41,410 nucleotides of DNA from Pleomorphomonas carboxyditropha (GTDB lineage: Bacteria; Pseudomonadota; Alphaproteobacteria; Rhizobiales; Pleomorphomonadaceae), in the NCBI RefSeq assembly GCF_002770725.1, contig NZ_NQVN01000031.1, forward strand, positions 1-41,410. Direction: 5' to 3'. The notes under the pieces are model-generated. The model was not told the DNA's origin. It saw only the letters and a list, made by a program, of their open reading frames with translations, and did no database searches. This document shows positions 1 to 8,366 of this stretch, one piece after another (the stretch's first letter is position 1; every line of letters begins with the position of its first letter). Made by a program: the position numbers and the translations under genes.

Positions 1-1
1 T

Positions 2-133
2 CAGTCCAACCACGTCAGCCTTGCCTATGTCGACGAGGACAGGCTCGCCGACGTGCTCAAGGCCTTCGTCGCCCAGGCGATCACCCAGAACATCAAGGTG
101 CAGGTGGCCGGCGACGCCCGCAAGCTGATCTGA
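2..133 (+). CDS. 3' end of an unidentified gene (43 C-terminal residues)
   Basis: An open frame enters from the left edge and ends at a TGA at 131-133, giving 43 residues that start QSNHVSLAYVDEDRLADVL and end in VQVAGDARKLI. Codon use is GC-rich at third positions, as in the neighbouring genes, which supports real coding. I do not recognise the family from this fragment. The position ahead of a Cra-like sugar regulator suggests sugar metabolism, but that is only inference. A GC-rich hairpin follows the stop. Confidence 0.6.
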   Translation, partial: QSNHVSLAYVDEDRLADVLKAFVAQAITQNIKVQVAGDARKLI

Positions 134-143
134 CCGATCGGCT

Positions 144-168
144 CCCCGCGCTCGCCATGGGCGCGGGG
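144..168 (+). terminator. GC-rich hairpin after the first gene
   Basis: The arms CCCCGCGC (144-151) and GCGCGGGG (161-168) form a perfect 8-bp stem around a 9-base loop, 10 bases after the stop at 133. No T-run follows, so this is a weak intrinsic terminator at best. It could equally be a 3'-end stabilising structure. Confidence 0.35.
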
Positions 169-257
169 GCCGCCTTCGCATTCGCCTTTGCCGGAACGAG
201 GAGTATAAGCGCCCTCAGTCCTGCCGCCGGAACGCCTGCCGGCGGACGCCCCGCGAG

Positions 258-1319
258 ATGGAGCTTGGCGAGACCGTGGTGACGCCCCCCGATCCGAACA
301 GATCCGCCTCCACCCCGATGACGCTCGACGAGGTGGCGGCGGCCACCGGCTTCTCGCGCACCACGGTCCGCTTCGTCGTCAACGGCCAGGCCGAGCGCTA
401 TCGCATCAAGGCGCAGACGCGCGAGCAGATCGAACAGTTCATTCGCGAGCACGGCATCGTCATCGATCGCACGGCGCGCAGCCTGCGCCTGCAGCGCTCG
501 GACGCCATCGGCCTCGTGCTGCCGGACCTCGCCAATCCCTTCTTCGCTCACCTGACCGCCGCGCTGGAGGATCTCTGCCACGCCGCCGGGCTCGTTCTGC
601 TCACCACCTCCTCGCACGACGATCCGGCGGGCGAGGCGAGGGCGGTGACGCGCCTTCTCGAACGCGGCGTCGACGGCATGGTGATCGCGCCCTGCTCTCC
701 GAGGATCGCCCTGCCGCCGAGCGGCGGCCGCAGGTCCTGCGCCGTCGTCATGACCGACCGCGCCTTTCCCGGCCAGCCTTATCCCGTGGTGGTGACCGAC
801 AACCAGGCGGCCGGACATCGGCTCGCCGACATCCTCCTTGCCGAACGGGGCGATGCCGTCTTCCTCGCCGCCAGCCGGTGGCTGCCCAGCGTCGAGGAGC
901 GCATCCGCGGCTTTGTCGCCGCCTGCGCCGAACACGGGCTGGAGGACGGCGAGGCCCGCGTCTTCAGCTCGGAAAGCGACGATGTCGCCGCCGGCCGGCG
1001 GCTGATGACCGAGGCCATGGCCAGCCGCGGCGGACTGCCGAAAGCCTTCGTCTGCTCGTCGCTCCTGGTGTTCGAGGGGGCGCTCGAGGCGATCGGCGCG
1101 CAGGACGGGCGCCTGCCGCCGGACATGCTGCTCGGCACCTTCGATCACCATCCGCTGCTGGACTTCCTGCCCAACCGGATCGTTTCCGCCCGCCAGGACG
1201 AAAAAGCCATCGCCGAAACGATCTTCCGCTGCCTGACCGATCAACTGGAAGGCAAGCCGCCGCGCCCGGAACGGCTGGTGATCGACAGCCGAATCTGGCG
1301 CAACAGCGACCGCACTTGA
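258..1319 (+). CDS. LacI-family transcriptional regulator, Cra/FruR-like
   Basis: This 353-residue protein has an N-terminal LacI-type helix-turn-helix (MTLDEVAAATGFSRTTVRFV) and a periplasmic-binding-protein-like effector domain (IGLVLPDLANPFF onward). The stretch FVVNGQAERYRIKAQTREQI resembles the Cra/FruR/ScrR subgroup, where the matching positions read YVINGKAKQYRVS, so a phosphosugar or fructose/sucrose-type effector is plausible but inferred. The frame opens at ATG 258. An internal ATG at 318 sits exactly at the usual start of Cra-type proteins, so the first 20 residues may not be translated; neither start has a strong ribosome site. It converges on the ABC ATPase gene (stop at 1340) with a 20-bp gap. 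No operator is obvious near it, so its target is uncertain. Confidence 0.9.
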   Translation: MELGETVVTPPDPNRSASTPMTLDEVAAATGFSRTTVRFVVNGQAERYRIKAQTREQIEQFIREHGIVIDRTARSLRLQRSDAIGLVLPDLANPFFAHLTAALEDLCHAAGLVLLTTSSHDDPAGEARAVTRLLERGVDGMVIAPCSPRIALPPSGGRRSCAVVMTDRAFPGQPYPVVVTDNQAAGHRLADILLAERGDAVFLAASRWLPSVEERIRGFVAACAEHGLEDGEARVFSSESDDVAAGRRLMTEAMASRGGLPKAFVCSSLLVFEGALEAIGAQDGRLPPDMLLGTFDHHPLLDFLPNRIVSARQDEKAIAETIFRCLTDQLEGKPPRPERLVIDSRIWRNSDRT

Positions 1320-1339
1320 AGGATCCCAGGTGGCGAGGG

Positions 1340-2440
1340 TCAGTTGAGATAGTCGGCCCGCCAGTCGTCCGTGGCGCCGACGGTATGCCCGTCGGCGTCG
1401 AACACGTGCGCGAAGCGAGGATCGACCGCCACGGACATGGTTTCACCGGCTGTAACGCGGCTGATGCCGCGCAGCGACAGGGTGAACTCCTCGCCGCCCG
1501 TCGTCGTCGCATGAACGATGGTGCCGGCGCCGAGCACCTCGGTGGTATGCACCCTCACGGCGAGCCCGTCCGCTTTCGGTTCGGCGTGCTCGGGCCGGAT
1601 GCCGAGCGACACCTCGCTGCCGTCGGCGAGCGCGATCTCTCGGCCGGGCAGGGGAACCGTCGTGCCATTGGCCAGGATCACCGCGGGCGTTTCGCCGGCA
1701 CGGAGGCGCCCCTTCAGGAGGTTCATCGGCGGCGCGCCGAGGAACCGGGCGACGAACAGGTTGCGGGGACGCGCGTAAAGCTCGACCGGAGAGCCGACCT
1801 GTTCGATCCGCCCCTCGTTCAGCACGACGATCTGATCGGCCATGGTCATCGCCTCCACCTGGTCATGCGTGACGTAGACCATGGTGGACTTCAGGCGCCG
1901 GTGCAGGGCGATCAGCTCGCCGCGCATCTTGACGCGCAGCTCCGCATCGAGATTGGAGAGCGGTTCGTCGAACAGGAAGGCCTTGGGTTCCTTGACGATG
2001 GCGCGGCCGATGGCGACGCGCTGGCTCTGACCGCCCGATAGCTGGTTCGGCCGGCGGGCGAGAAGATGACCGATCTGCAGAATGTCCGCCGCCTTGGCAA
2101 CGCGGGCGACAATCTCCGCCTTGGCCATCTTCTGGTTCTCCAGCCCGAAGCGCAGGTTCTCTTCGACCGACATGTGCGGGTAGAGCGCATAGGACTGGAA
2201 CACCATGGCCATGCCGCGCGCCGACGGCACCAGATGGTCGCAGCGACTGCCGTCGATGCGGATCTCGCCGGAGGTGACTTCCTCGAGGCCGGCCATCATC
2301 CGGAGCAGGGTGGATTTGCCGCAGCCCGACGGTCCGACCAGCACGGTGAACGAGCCGTCGGGAATGACGAGGTCGATGCCGTGGATCACTTCGAGGGCCT
2401 GGAAGGACTTGCGAACGTCCCTGAGTTCGATCGCGGCCAT
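1340..2440 (-). CDS. Sugar ABC transporter ATP-binding protein (UgpC/MalK type)
   Basis: This 366-residue ATPase powers the operon-1 sugar importer at the inner face of the cytoplasmic membrane. Visible motifs are Walker [11 protein letters not shown]-loop VFQSYALYP, signature LSGGQ, Walker B AFLFDEP and H-loop YVTHD. A C-terminal MOBE/TOBE-like regulatory domain starts near residue 235 (RFLGAPPMNLLKGRL), typical of CUT1 ATPases. The ATG at 2440 overlaps the upstream glycosidase stop as TGATG, indicating translational coupling. A GTG one codon earlier (2443) is possible but less likely. It is the last gene of operon 1, and the gene order places it with the transporter at 5041-8186. Substrate is unknown, presumably a beta-glycoside given the neighbouring GH116 enzyme. 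Confidence 0.95.
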   Translation of the reverse strand: MAAIELRDVRKSFQALEVIHGIDLVIPDGSFTVLVGPSGCGKSTLLRMMAGLEEVTSGEIRIDGSRCDHLVPSARGMAMVFQSYALYPHMSVEENLRFGLENQKMAKAEIVARVAKAADILQIGHLLARRPNQLSGGQSQRVAIGRAIVKEPKAFLFDEPLSNLDAELRVKMRGELIALHRRLKSTMVYVTHDQVEAMTMADQIVVLNEGRIEQVGSPVELYARPRNLFVARFLGAPPMNLLKGRLRAGETPAVILANGTTVPLPGREIALADGSEVSLGIRPEHAEPKADGLAVRVHTTEVLGAGTIVHATTTGGEEFTLSLRGISRVTAGETMSVAVDPRFAHVFDADGHTVGATDDWRADYLN

Positions 2441-5019
2441 CACTCTTCTCCGAGCAGCTTGGTGTCACCGGCGGCCAGCGGCCGCGACAGGGCATATGCG
2501 GTTTCGTCGACAACCACCTTCGCCACGGCAAGCCGGCCGCCGTCCACCGTGATCGAAAGGCGCTTTCCGGTCCGGCGCAGCGTGCCGAAACCTTCACCCG
2601 CCGACCAGAACAGGACGAAATCGCCGGACATTTTCGGGGTGAAGCGGAGCTCGCCGGCAACGAGGTCGGCACTCAGCCCCGAGAAGGCATTGACGAGCTG
2701 CCAGGCGGACATCGAGCGGGCGTAATAGGAGCCGCATTCGATGTCGTTCCACGGATTCCGCTCGGCGCCGCTGTGGCGGGCGCGGGCGGCCCGGACGATG
2801 TCCATGCCCTCGTCGACAAGGCCGTGCATGATCATGTGCGAGGCGGCCATGTACTCGATGCCGGTCCAAACTTCCTCGGCATAGGGAGCGGCGACCATCG
2901 GCTGGCGGATGCCCTCGGGATAGGTGGCGATCAGCAGGCCGCCTTCGTCTTCGAAGGCATAGTTGCGGCACGGGTTGAAATGATCGGCGAGCGTCGGGCG
3001 GAAATTATTGGCGTGGATCGCCTTCAATGCCGTCTGGACGTGGTCGGCATCGAGGAAGGAGCCAAGGCCGGCGACCTCGGCATGCCACGCACCGAGGATC
3101 TGGTCGGAGATGCAACCTTCGCCCATCTGGTACTTGATCTCGCCGAACTCGTCCGACCAGTAGACGTCCATGAAGCGGTCGGCCAGCACGCCGGCATTGC
3201 GGCCGACGTCGAACGGCTTCAGGATGGACTTGTCGGAAAGGTCGATCTTCTGGATATACCAGCGGCCGTTGAACAGCTGCCGGTCGATATGGCTGGCGCC
3301 GGCTTCGCCCAGGCGCCGCGTCTCGGCGGCAAAATCGGTCTCGCCGAGCGCTGCGGCCATTTCGGAGGCTGCGAGCAGCGCCGCGACGTAGATCGATCCC
3401 AGCCAGGAATTCGGTCCGAACAGCTCCATGTCGAGCGTCTGGTGCTGGCGGCCGGACAGGATGCCGGTCTTGCCCGGATCCCAGCGATCGGGATTGTCCG
3501 GCGACCAGGCATATTCGAGCGCCTTCCTGACCTTGGGCCACTGGCGGCGGAGCCAGTCGGTGTCGCCGGAAAGCTTCCAGTCGCGGCAGGTCTTGACGAT
3601 GGCGCCGAAATGACCGTCGGCGCAGGGACCGATGATGTCGAAACCGGAGCCGAGCGGCAGCTTCTGGCGGAAGGTCAGGCCGCCCGAGGGGAGCATGTTG
3701 TAGGCGAACTCGGTCTCCCGCAGCGTCCGCTCGACGGCGGGGAAGAGATGCGGCAGCGCCTGCTGATAGTTCCAGACGTGGGTACAGGTGCCCTCGCAGG
3801 AGCCGTCCTGGGTATGCTGTCCCTCCCAGCCCCAGAGTTCGCCGCCTTCCAGCCGGATCACCGTCGCCGTGCGCAACAGCGCCAGCGTCGCGCTGGCCGC
3901 GTCCTTGACTTCGGCCGGCAGCGTCGAGCCGAACAGGCCGTCGCGGAAGGCGAAGGTGCGGGCGGCGAGATCGTCCCAGCGGGACAGCGCGTCGCGGGCG
4001 CTCGCCAGCGAGTTCGGCCAGAGGGTCGAATAATAGTTGGTCCAGCGCGGTGTCGGCCGGTCGGGAATGGCCCCGTCGGGCTTGTCGCGATAGGCCCAGT
4101 AGACATCGCCCTGCGGGAAGTTCCAGGCGATCGCGAAGCGGACGCGCCGGCTTTCGCCTGATGCCAGCGACAGGCGAGCGCCAAGCGTCGCATGCTCCGG
4201 CTGCGCATACATGTGGCGGCTGCGCGGATGGTCGTAATGGCGCGTCGGCAGGGGACCCGGCCGGGCGAATTCCTTCCAGTAGACCGCAAGGTCGTCGAAC
4301 CACTGGCCGCGGAAATGATAGTCGGTGTGCTCGATAAAGGGGGCATCGGTGGCGATGGTGAGATCGCCGCGAGCAGTTTCGGCAAGATCGGGATCGGCCG
4401 AGGACAGGTGAAGGGCGTGCAGCCCATCGCGCGATACGAAACGGTGAACGCCGCTGTTGGAGCCGTAGTTGCCGAGCGTGCCGGCCAGCGTGTAGTCGAG
4501 CCGGTCCTTGCTGGTGTTGACGATCTCGAATTCCAGCATGGCCACCGGCATCGATGAATTCCGGTCGTCATGCGGAATGAACGGCGAGAAGGCGGTCAGC
4601 CGCACAGCACCGGGAAAGCGGTCGTCGGCAAAGACCAGGTCGGCGGTCGGAAAACGGCCATAGAAGTCGACCGAGCGGAAGTGCGGAACGCCGGCCAGCG
4701 TCTGGCGGTTGGCGCCATGCCCGAAGCCGTCGAACATCTTGCGCATGCCGGGCGCGCCGGCCGGATTGAGATCGTAAGGGCCGTTGAGCACCCGGGCGTC
4801 GACGAGGGCGCCATCGCGTTCGGCCTTGATCGCGAAATGCGAATAGCCGTTGTAGCTCTGAAGCGCCGGCCGGTTGCGGATCGACCAGTCGACGAGACGG
4901 CCGCTGCCGGAGATCGAGAAGCCGCCCGTGCCGAGGCCGCCCAGCGGGAAGGCAATGTATCGGCCGCGCTCTCCGCTATAGTGGAAGTGCGGCTCGATGG
5001 TCTGAAGATCATCCCACAT
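2440..5019 (-). CDS. GH116-type (GBA2-like) beta-glycosidase
   Basis: This 859-residue protein is built like bacterial GH116 enzymes: an N-terminal beta-sandwich (about residues 15-330, opening with FPLGGLGTGGFSISGSG) and a C-terminal (alpha/alpha)6 catalytic domain (about 360-830). By comparison with GBA2-type enzymes, E409 in CEGTCTHVWNYQ is the likely nucleophile. D530 in HQTLDMELFGPNSW lies in the segment carrying the acid/base aspartate; both assignments are inferred. Family members hydrolyse beta-glucosides or beta-xylosides with retention. No signal peptide is seen, so it should act in the cytosol on sugars imported by the flanking ABC system. It starts 21 bp after the permease stop and its stop overlaps the ATPase start. 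The exact substrate cannot be read from sequence. Confidence 0.88.
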   Translation of the reverse strand: MWDDLQTIEPHFHYSGERGRYIAFPLGGLGTGGFSISGSGRLVDWSIRNRPALQSYNGYSHFAIKAERDGALVDARVLNGPYDLNPAGAPGMRKMFDGFGHGANRQTLAGVPHFRSVDFYGRFPTADLVFADDRFPGAVRLTAFSPFIPHDDRNSSMPVAMLEFEIVNTSKDRLDYTLAGTLGNYGSNSGVHRFVSRDGLHALHLSSADPDLAETARGDLTIATDAPFIEHTDYHFRGQWFDDLAVYWKEFARPGPLPTRHYDHPRSRHMYAQPEHATLGARLSLASGESRRVRFAIAWNFPQGDVYWAYRDKPDGAIPDRPTPRWTNYYSTLWPNSLASARDALSRWDDLAARTFAFRDGLFGSTLPAEVKDAASATLALLRTATVIRLEGGELWGWEGQHTQDGSCEGTCTHVWNYQQALPHLFPAVERTLRETEFAYNMLPSGGLTFRQKLPLGSGFDIIGPCADGHFGAIVKTCRDWKLSGDTDWLRRQWPKVRKALEYAWSPDNPDRWDPGKTGILSGRQHQTLDMELFGPNSWLGSIYVAALLAASEMAAALGETDFAAETRRLGEAGASHIDRQLFNGRWYIQKIDLSDKSILKPFDVGRNAGVLADRFMDVYWSDEFGEIKYQMGEGCISDQILGAWHAEVAGLGSFLDADHVQTALKAIHANNFRPTLADHFNPCRNYAFEDEGGLLIATYPEGIRQPMVAAPYAEEVWTGIEYMAASHMIMHGLVDEGMDIVRAARARHSGAERNPWNDIECGSYYARSMSAWQLVNAFSGLSADLVAGELRFTPKMSGDFVLFWSAGEGFGTLRRTGKRLSITVDGGRLAVAKVVVDETAYALSRPLAAGDTKLLGEE

Positions 5020-5040
5020 TGGTGTTGTTATCCCTTGAGA

Positions 5041-5889
5041 TCAGTTCTTGATGCCGCTCATCGTGATGCCTTCGATCACGAACTTCTGGGCGAAGAGAAA
5101 GAGCAGGACGACCGGCAGCACCGACATGCTCATCGCCGCCATGACGAGGCTGAGGTTTCCCGAGCCGAGGTAGCCGCGCAGCACGTCCATGGCGACGGGC
5201 AGGGTCATGGACTCCTCGCGGCCGAGCAGGATGCGGGCCTGGAAATAGTAGTTCCAGGTCTGGGTGAAGGTGATGATGCCGAGCGCCGACAGGGCCGGCC
5301 GCAGTTGCGGCAGCGAGATGCGCCGGAAGATCTTGAAATAGCCGGCCCCATCCATCAGCGCCGCTTCCTCGAGCGCTTTCGGCTGGCTCAGCATGAACTG
5401 CCGCATCAGGAAGACGCCGAAGCTCGACGTCAGGTACATCAGCGCCAGGCCGATCGGCTGATTGGTCAGGCCGACGCGGGCATAGCCGAGATAGATCGGC
5501 AGGATTGTCACCTGGGCCGGAAACATCAGGCCGACCAGCAGGATGAAGAACAGCGTGTCGCGGCCGCGGAACCTGAGGCGTGCGAAGGCAAAGGCGGCAA
5601 GCGTGCAGGTGACGAGCTGTCCGATGGTGACGAGGCCGGCGATCAGCAGCGAATTGGCGTAGATGCGCAGGAAGGGTATGCGCGAGGCCAGCACCGCCTG
5701 GTAGTTAGCCGGATCGAGGCTGGGCGGCAGGAAGCTCGGCGGCAACTGATAGGCCTGCGACACCGGTCGGAACGACATCGAGAACAGCCACAGGAACGGC
5801 AGCAGCATGCCGATGGCCAGCACGCCGACGACCAGGATGATGGCCCAGTCGATGCCGCGCCGGGCGGCGTGGGTTCTGAAGGCGCTCAT
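5041..5889 (-). CDS. Sugar ABC transporter permease, MalG/CUT1 type
   Basis: This 282-residue inner-membrane permease has about six transmembrane helices (the first is IILVVGVLAIGMLLPFLWLF). It carries the cytoplasmic EAA loop EEAALMDGAG followed by RRISLPQLRP, which contacts the ATPase. The C-terminus VIEGITMSGIKN matches the usual MalG-type ending. I chose ATG 5889 because it overlaps the upstream permease stop as ATGA (5889-5886). The same frame stays open further upstream, but that stretch reads as arginine/glycine-rich antisense of the other permease. It works as a heterodimer with the next protein to carry an oligosaccharide or sugar. Confidence 0.95.
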   Translation of the reverse strand: MSAFRTHAARRGIDWAIILVVGVLAIGMLLPFLWLFSMSFRPVSQAYQLPPSFLPPSLDPANYQAVLASRIPFLRIYANSLLIAGLVTIGQLVTCTLAAFAFARLRFRGRDTLFFILLVGLMFPAQVTILPIYLGYARVGLTNQPIGLALMYLTSSFGVFLMRQFMLSQPKALEEAALMDGAGYFKIFRRISLPQLRPALSALGIITFTQTWNYYFQARILLGREESMTLPVAMDVLRGYLGSGNLSLVMAAMSMSVLPVVLLFLFAQKFVIEGITMSGIKN

Positions 5890-6797
5890 TGATGCACCCA
5901 TTTCCGGGAGAGAAACTGCTGCAGGGCGGTGATGGCAAGGATGACCAGCGTCATCACCACCGAGATCGCGGCGGCGTAACCGATCTGGAAGCTGCCGAAC
6001 CCCTGCTCGACGATCAGGATCGACAGCGAGCGCGTGGCGTCTCCCGGTCCGCCCTGCGTCAGGATGACGATGGATTCGTAGACTTGCAGCGCGCCGATCG
6101 ACGCGTAGACGATGGCGAAGAACACCACCGGCGAAATGTAGGGCAGGGTGATGCGGAAGAACCGTCGCCAGGCCGGCGTCCCATCCATGGCGGCGGCTTC
6201 CATCAGCGACTTCGGCACGCCCTGCAACGCGGCGATGAAGATGATCATGAAAAAGCCGGTGTTCTTCCAGACGTCCATGATGATGATCGACGTCATGGCG
6301 ACGGAGCTGTCGGTGAGCCAGCGCACGCCGGGCAGCCCGAAAAGGCGCAGGTAGTAGTTCACCACGCCGAGGTCGTCGGCGAAGAAATAGCTCCAGACGA
6401 TGGCGGCGAAGGCGATGGCGATCATCACCGGCAGGAAGAAGGCGAGGCGGAAGAAATAGAGCAGCCAGGCCGGCATCGCCCGGTTGAGCGCCACCGCGAG
6501 GAGCAGGCCGACGCTGACGTTGAAGGTCACCGCGAAGAAGGTGAAGCGGAGCGTATTCCAGAAGATCTGCAGCGAGCGCGGATCGGAGAAGAAGCGGGTG
6601 TAGTTTTCCAGGCCGACCCAGCGCGAACCGAGCATCGGATCGTAGAAGGAAAAGCTCAGGATCACCGTCAGCGTCACCGGCGCCAGCACGAAGGTGAGAT
6701 AGAGGACGGAGGTGGGCAGCACGAACAGATAGCCGGCGCGCGCCTGGGCGCGCTCCAGATCCGACGGGCGTCGTTTTTGCAAGGGGGCTGCGGTCAC
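5886..6797 (-). CDS. Sugar ABC transporter permease, MalF/CUT1 type
   Basis: This 303-residue permease has six predicted transmembrane helices (the first is YLFVLPTSVLYLTFVLAPVT) and the EAA loop MEAAAMDGTPAWRRF with ITLPYISP. It forms the membrane channel with the product of 5041-5889. The start is GTG at 6797, preceded by GAGG at a good distance. A strong hairpin lies between this gene and the binding-protein gene upstream (6814-6842). Its stop overlaps the start of the second permease. Confidence 0.94.
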   Translation of the reverse strand: MTAAPLQKRRPSDLERAQARAGYLFVLPTSVLYLTFVLAPVTLTVILSFSFYDPMLGSRWVGLENYTRFFSDPRSLQIFWNTLRFTFFAVTFNVSVGLLLAVALNRAMPAWLLYFFRLAFFLPVMIAIAFAAIVWSYFFADDLGVVNYYLRLFGLPGVRWLTDSSVAMTSIIIMDVWKNTGFFMIIFIAALQGVPKSLMEAAAMDGTPAWRRFFRITLPYISPVVFFAIVYASIGALQVYESIVILTQGGPGDATRSLSILIVEQGFGSFQIGYAAAISVVMTLVILAITALQQFLSRKWVHQ

Positions 6798-6813
6798 GGC
6801 AAGCCTCTATTGT

Positions 6814-6842
6814 CGCCCACTCACTCACTAGGTGAATGGGCG
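6814..6842. repeat. Intercistronic hairpin after the binding-protein gene (operon 1)
   Basis: The arms CGCCCA (6814-6819) and TGGGCG (6837-6842) pair perfectly, and inner arms TCAC/GTGA extend the stem after a 1x1 mismatch, leaving a 7-base loop. It lies in the 108-bp gap between the binding-protein gene and the permease genes. Such hairpins commonly protect the upstream message and make binding protein more abundant than permease. That function is inferred here. Confidence 0.6.
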
Positions 6843-6905
6843 TTCGGGGGGAGAAAGAAGGAGGAGGATCGCCGGTGCCGGCTCCCGACGATCCCGGTGC
6901 GGTGG

Positions 6906-8186
6906 TCAGCCGCCCATCTGCGCCTTGAGGCGGGCGAAGGATTGGTTGAGCTCGGCGTCGGCCGCCTGACAGCCGGCGGCGATGGTTTCCTGGCCGGACA
7001 TCATTGCCGTGTAGTGGCGGATGAAGATCTTCTCGACCTCCTGGAAGTTGGCCGGCGAAGGCACCGCGTGCGCGAAGGGCAATGTCTCGTAATAGAGGAA
7101 GGCGCTGGGCGGGAAGGCGAGGAAAGCTTCCGTCGAGGCCGCCGACTTGCGTCCCGGGACGCCGCCGCCGCGCTCGCCCTGTTCGCGCTGGGTTTCCTCG
7201 GACGTCAGTTCGAGGACCAGCGCCTTGGCGAGATCGGGCTGCTCGGTCTTGGCGGCGATCGCATAGGCGCCGAAGCCGATGATGGTGCCTTCCTCGGTCT
7301 TCTTCGGCGGGACGGCGATGTCCATGTTGAGCTTGTTGGCCTTGGCGTTCTGGACGATCCACTGGCCGCGGCTGATCATCGCCACCTGCCCGGCCACGAA
7401 CTGGTTGTCCATGGTCTCGGCGCCGGGAATTGGCGACACGCCGTCGACATGGATGAGATCGTGGAGGAACTGCAGCGTCTCGGCCACCTTGGGGTCGAGC
7501 ATGTTGGAAGCCGTCCAGTCCTTGTTGAGAATGCTGGTGCCGTTGCTGAAGAACCAGGACTGAACGAAGAAGTTCTGGTTGGGTACCTCGTAGCCGAACT
7601 GCGTCGTATTGCCGGCGCTGTCCTTGACGGTCAGTTTCTTTGAGATCTCGCGGAATTCGTCCCAGGTCCAGCCACGTTTCGGGTAGGCAAGGCCGGCCTT
7701 GTCGAACAGGTCACGGTTGTAGTTGACCATGATGTTGTTCCAGCCGATCGGGATGTAGTTGATCACGCCCTTGTAGGCGCAATGCTCGAACAGGCTCGGC
7801 GCGAAGTCCGAGAAGCCCGGATTGGCCTTGATGAAATCGTCGAGTGGCATGAACAGGCCGCGCGCCGAGAAGGACTGGAAGGTCTCGATGGCGGTGCCGT
7901 AGACGTCGGCCGGAGATCCCGAGGTGAACTGCCCGATGACCTTGGTGACGTAGTCTCCCCAGCCGGTCGAGATCGGATCGATCGACACGACGACTTCGAC
8001 GTTGGGGTATTTCTTGTTGAAGCGCTCGATGGCGTTCTTGATGCCGGCGAGTTCCGCATCGCCGCCGAACGCCTGCAGGCGCAGCGTGGCCGAGACGTCG
8101 GACTGGGCGAAGGCGCGCGACAGGCCGAGGCCGGTCGCCAGCGCGGCAGACGACAGCAATACGCTGCGACGGGTGATGTTGGTCAT
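6906..8186 (-). CDS. Sugar ABC transporter substrate-binding protein (CUT1)
   Basis: This 426-residue extracytoplasmic binding protein has an N-terminal export signal with a twin arginine (ITRRSVLLSSAALATGLGL, cleavage probably after AFAQ), suggesting Tat or Sec export. The mature protein shows the type-1 extracellular solute-binding pattern: a FNKKYPNVEVVV segment near residue 55 and a W/Y-rich ligand cleft (WNNIMVNYNRDLFDKAG, then KRGWTWDEF). The start ATG at 8186 is preceded by GGGAGGA. It is the first gene of operon 1, behind the paired operators at 8233 and 8300, and should deliver a sugar to the permeases encoded downstream. The ligand cannot be assigned; the GH116 gene suggests a beta-linked glycoside. 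Confidence 0.94.
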   Translation of the reverse strand: MTNITRRSVLLSSAALATGLGLSRAFAQSDVSATLRLQAFGGDAELAGIKNAIERFNKKYPNVEVVVSIDPISTGWGDYVTKVIGQFTSGSPADVYGTAIETFQSFSARGLFMPLDDFIKANPGFSDFAPSLFEHCAYKGVINYIPIGWNNIMVNYNRDLFDKAGLAYPKRGWTWDEFREISKKLTVKDSAGNTTQFGYEVPNQNFFVQSWFFSNGTSILNKDWTASNMLDPKVAETLQFLHDLIHVDGVSPIPGAETMDNQFVAGQVAMISRGQWIVQNAKANKLNMDIAVPPKKTEEGTIIGFGAYAIAAKTEQPDLAKALVLELTSEETQREQGERGGGVPGRKSAASTEAFLAFPPSAFLYYETLPFAHAVPSPANFQEVEKIFIRHYTAMMSGQETIAAGCQAADAELNQSFARLKAQMGG

Positions 8187-8232
8187 ATGCTCCTCCCTGA
8201 TGTCCGGAAGGCTCCTCAGCTCTTCCTAAACA

Positions 8233-8244
8233 CGAAACGTTTCG
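8233..8244. promoter_or_regulatory. LacI-type operator, copy 1
   Basis: A perfect 12-bp palindrome, cgaaacgtttcg, lies 47 bp upstream of the binding-protein start. The core with central CG is typical of LacI-family sites. An identical copy stands 67 bp away on the regulator side. A possible -35 hexamer (TTGACC) for the leftward operon lies at 8277-8282, but I see no convincing -10. Confidence 0.8.
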
Positions 8245-8290
8245 CGTTTGATTTCGCCGAAATCGCCCCGTTTGGAGGTCAACTCGATGT

Positions 8291-8317
8291 TTGATTGCGC
8301 GAAACGTTTCGTATAAT
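8291..8317 (+). promoter_or_regulatory. Promoter of the operon-1 regulator with operator copy 2 in its spacer
   Basis: TTGATT (8291-8296) and TATAAT (8312-8317) are separated by 15 bp. The second perfect operator, cgaaacgtttcg (8300-8311), fills the end of that spacer. A repressor bound here would block its own promoter. Together with copy 1 at 8233-8244, 67 bp apart, it could also form a loop that shuts off the divergent transport operon. Confidence 0.7.
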
Positions 8318-8366
8318 ACATATTCCCGAAGCCATGGCAAGGCGGTTGAGTCCGGGAGAGGCGAGC

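Noticed and set aside
2773-4161. A long plus-strand frame opposite the GH116 gene
   Set aside because: Antisense shadow; no motifs, and the minus strand has all family features.
5890-7362. Upstream in-frame extension of the MalG-type permease of operon 1
   Set aside because: It lies antisense-like over the other permease and the binding-protein gene; the ATGA overlap at 5889 gives a better start.
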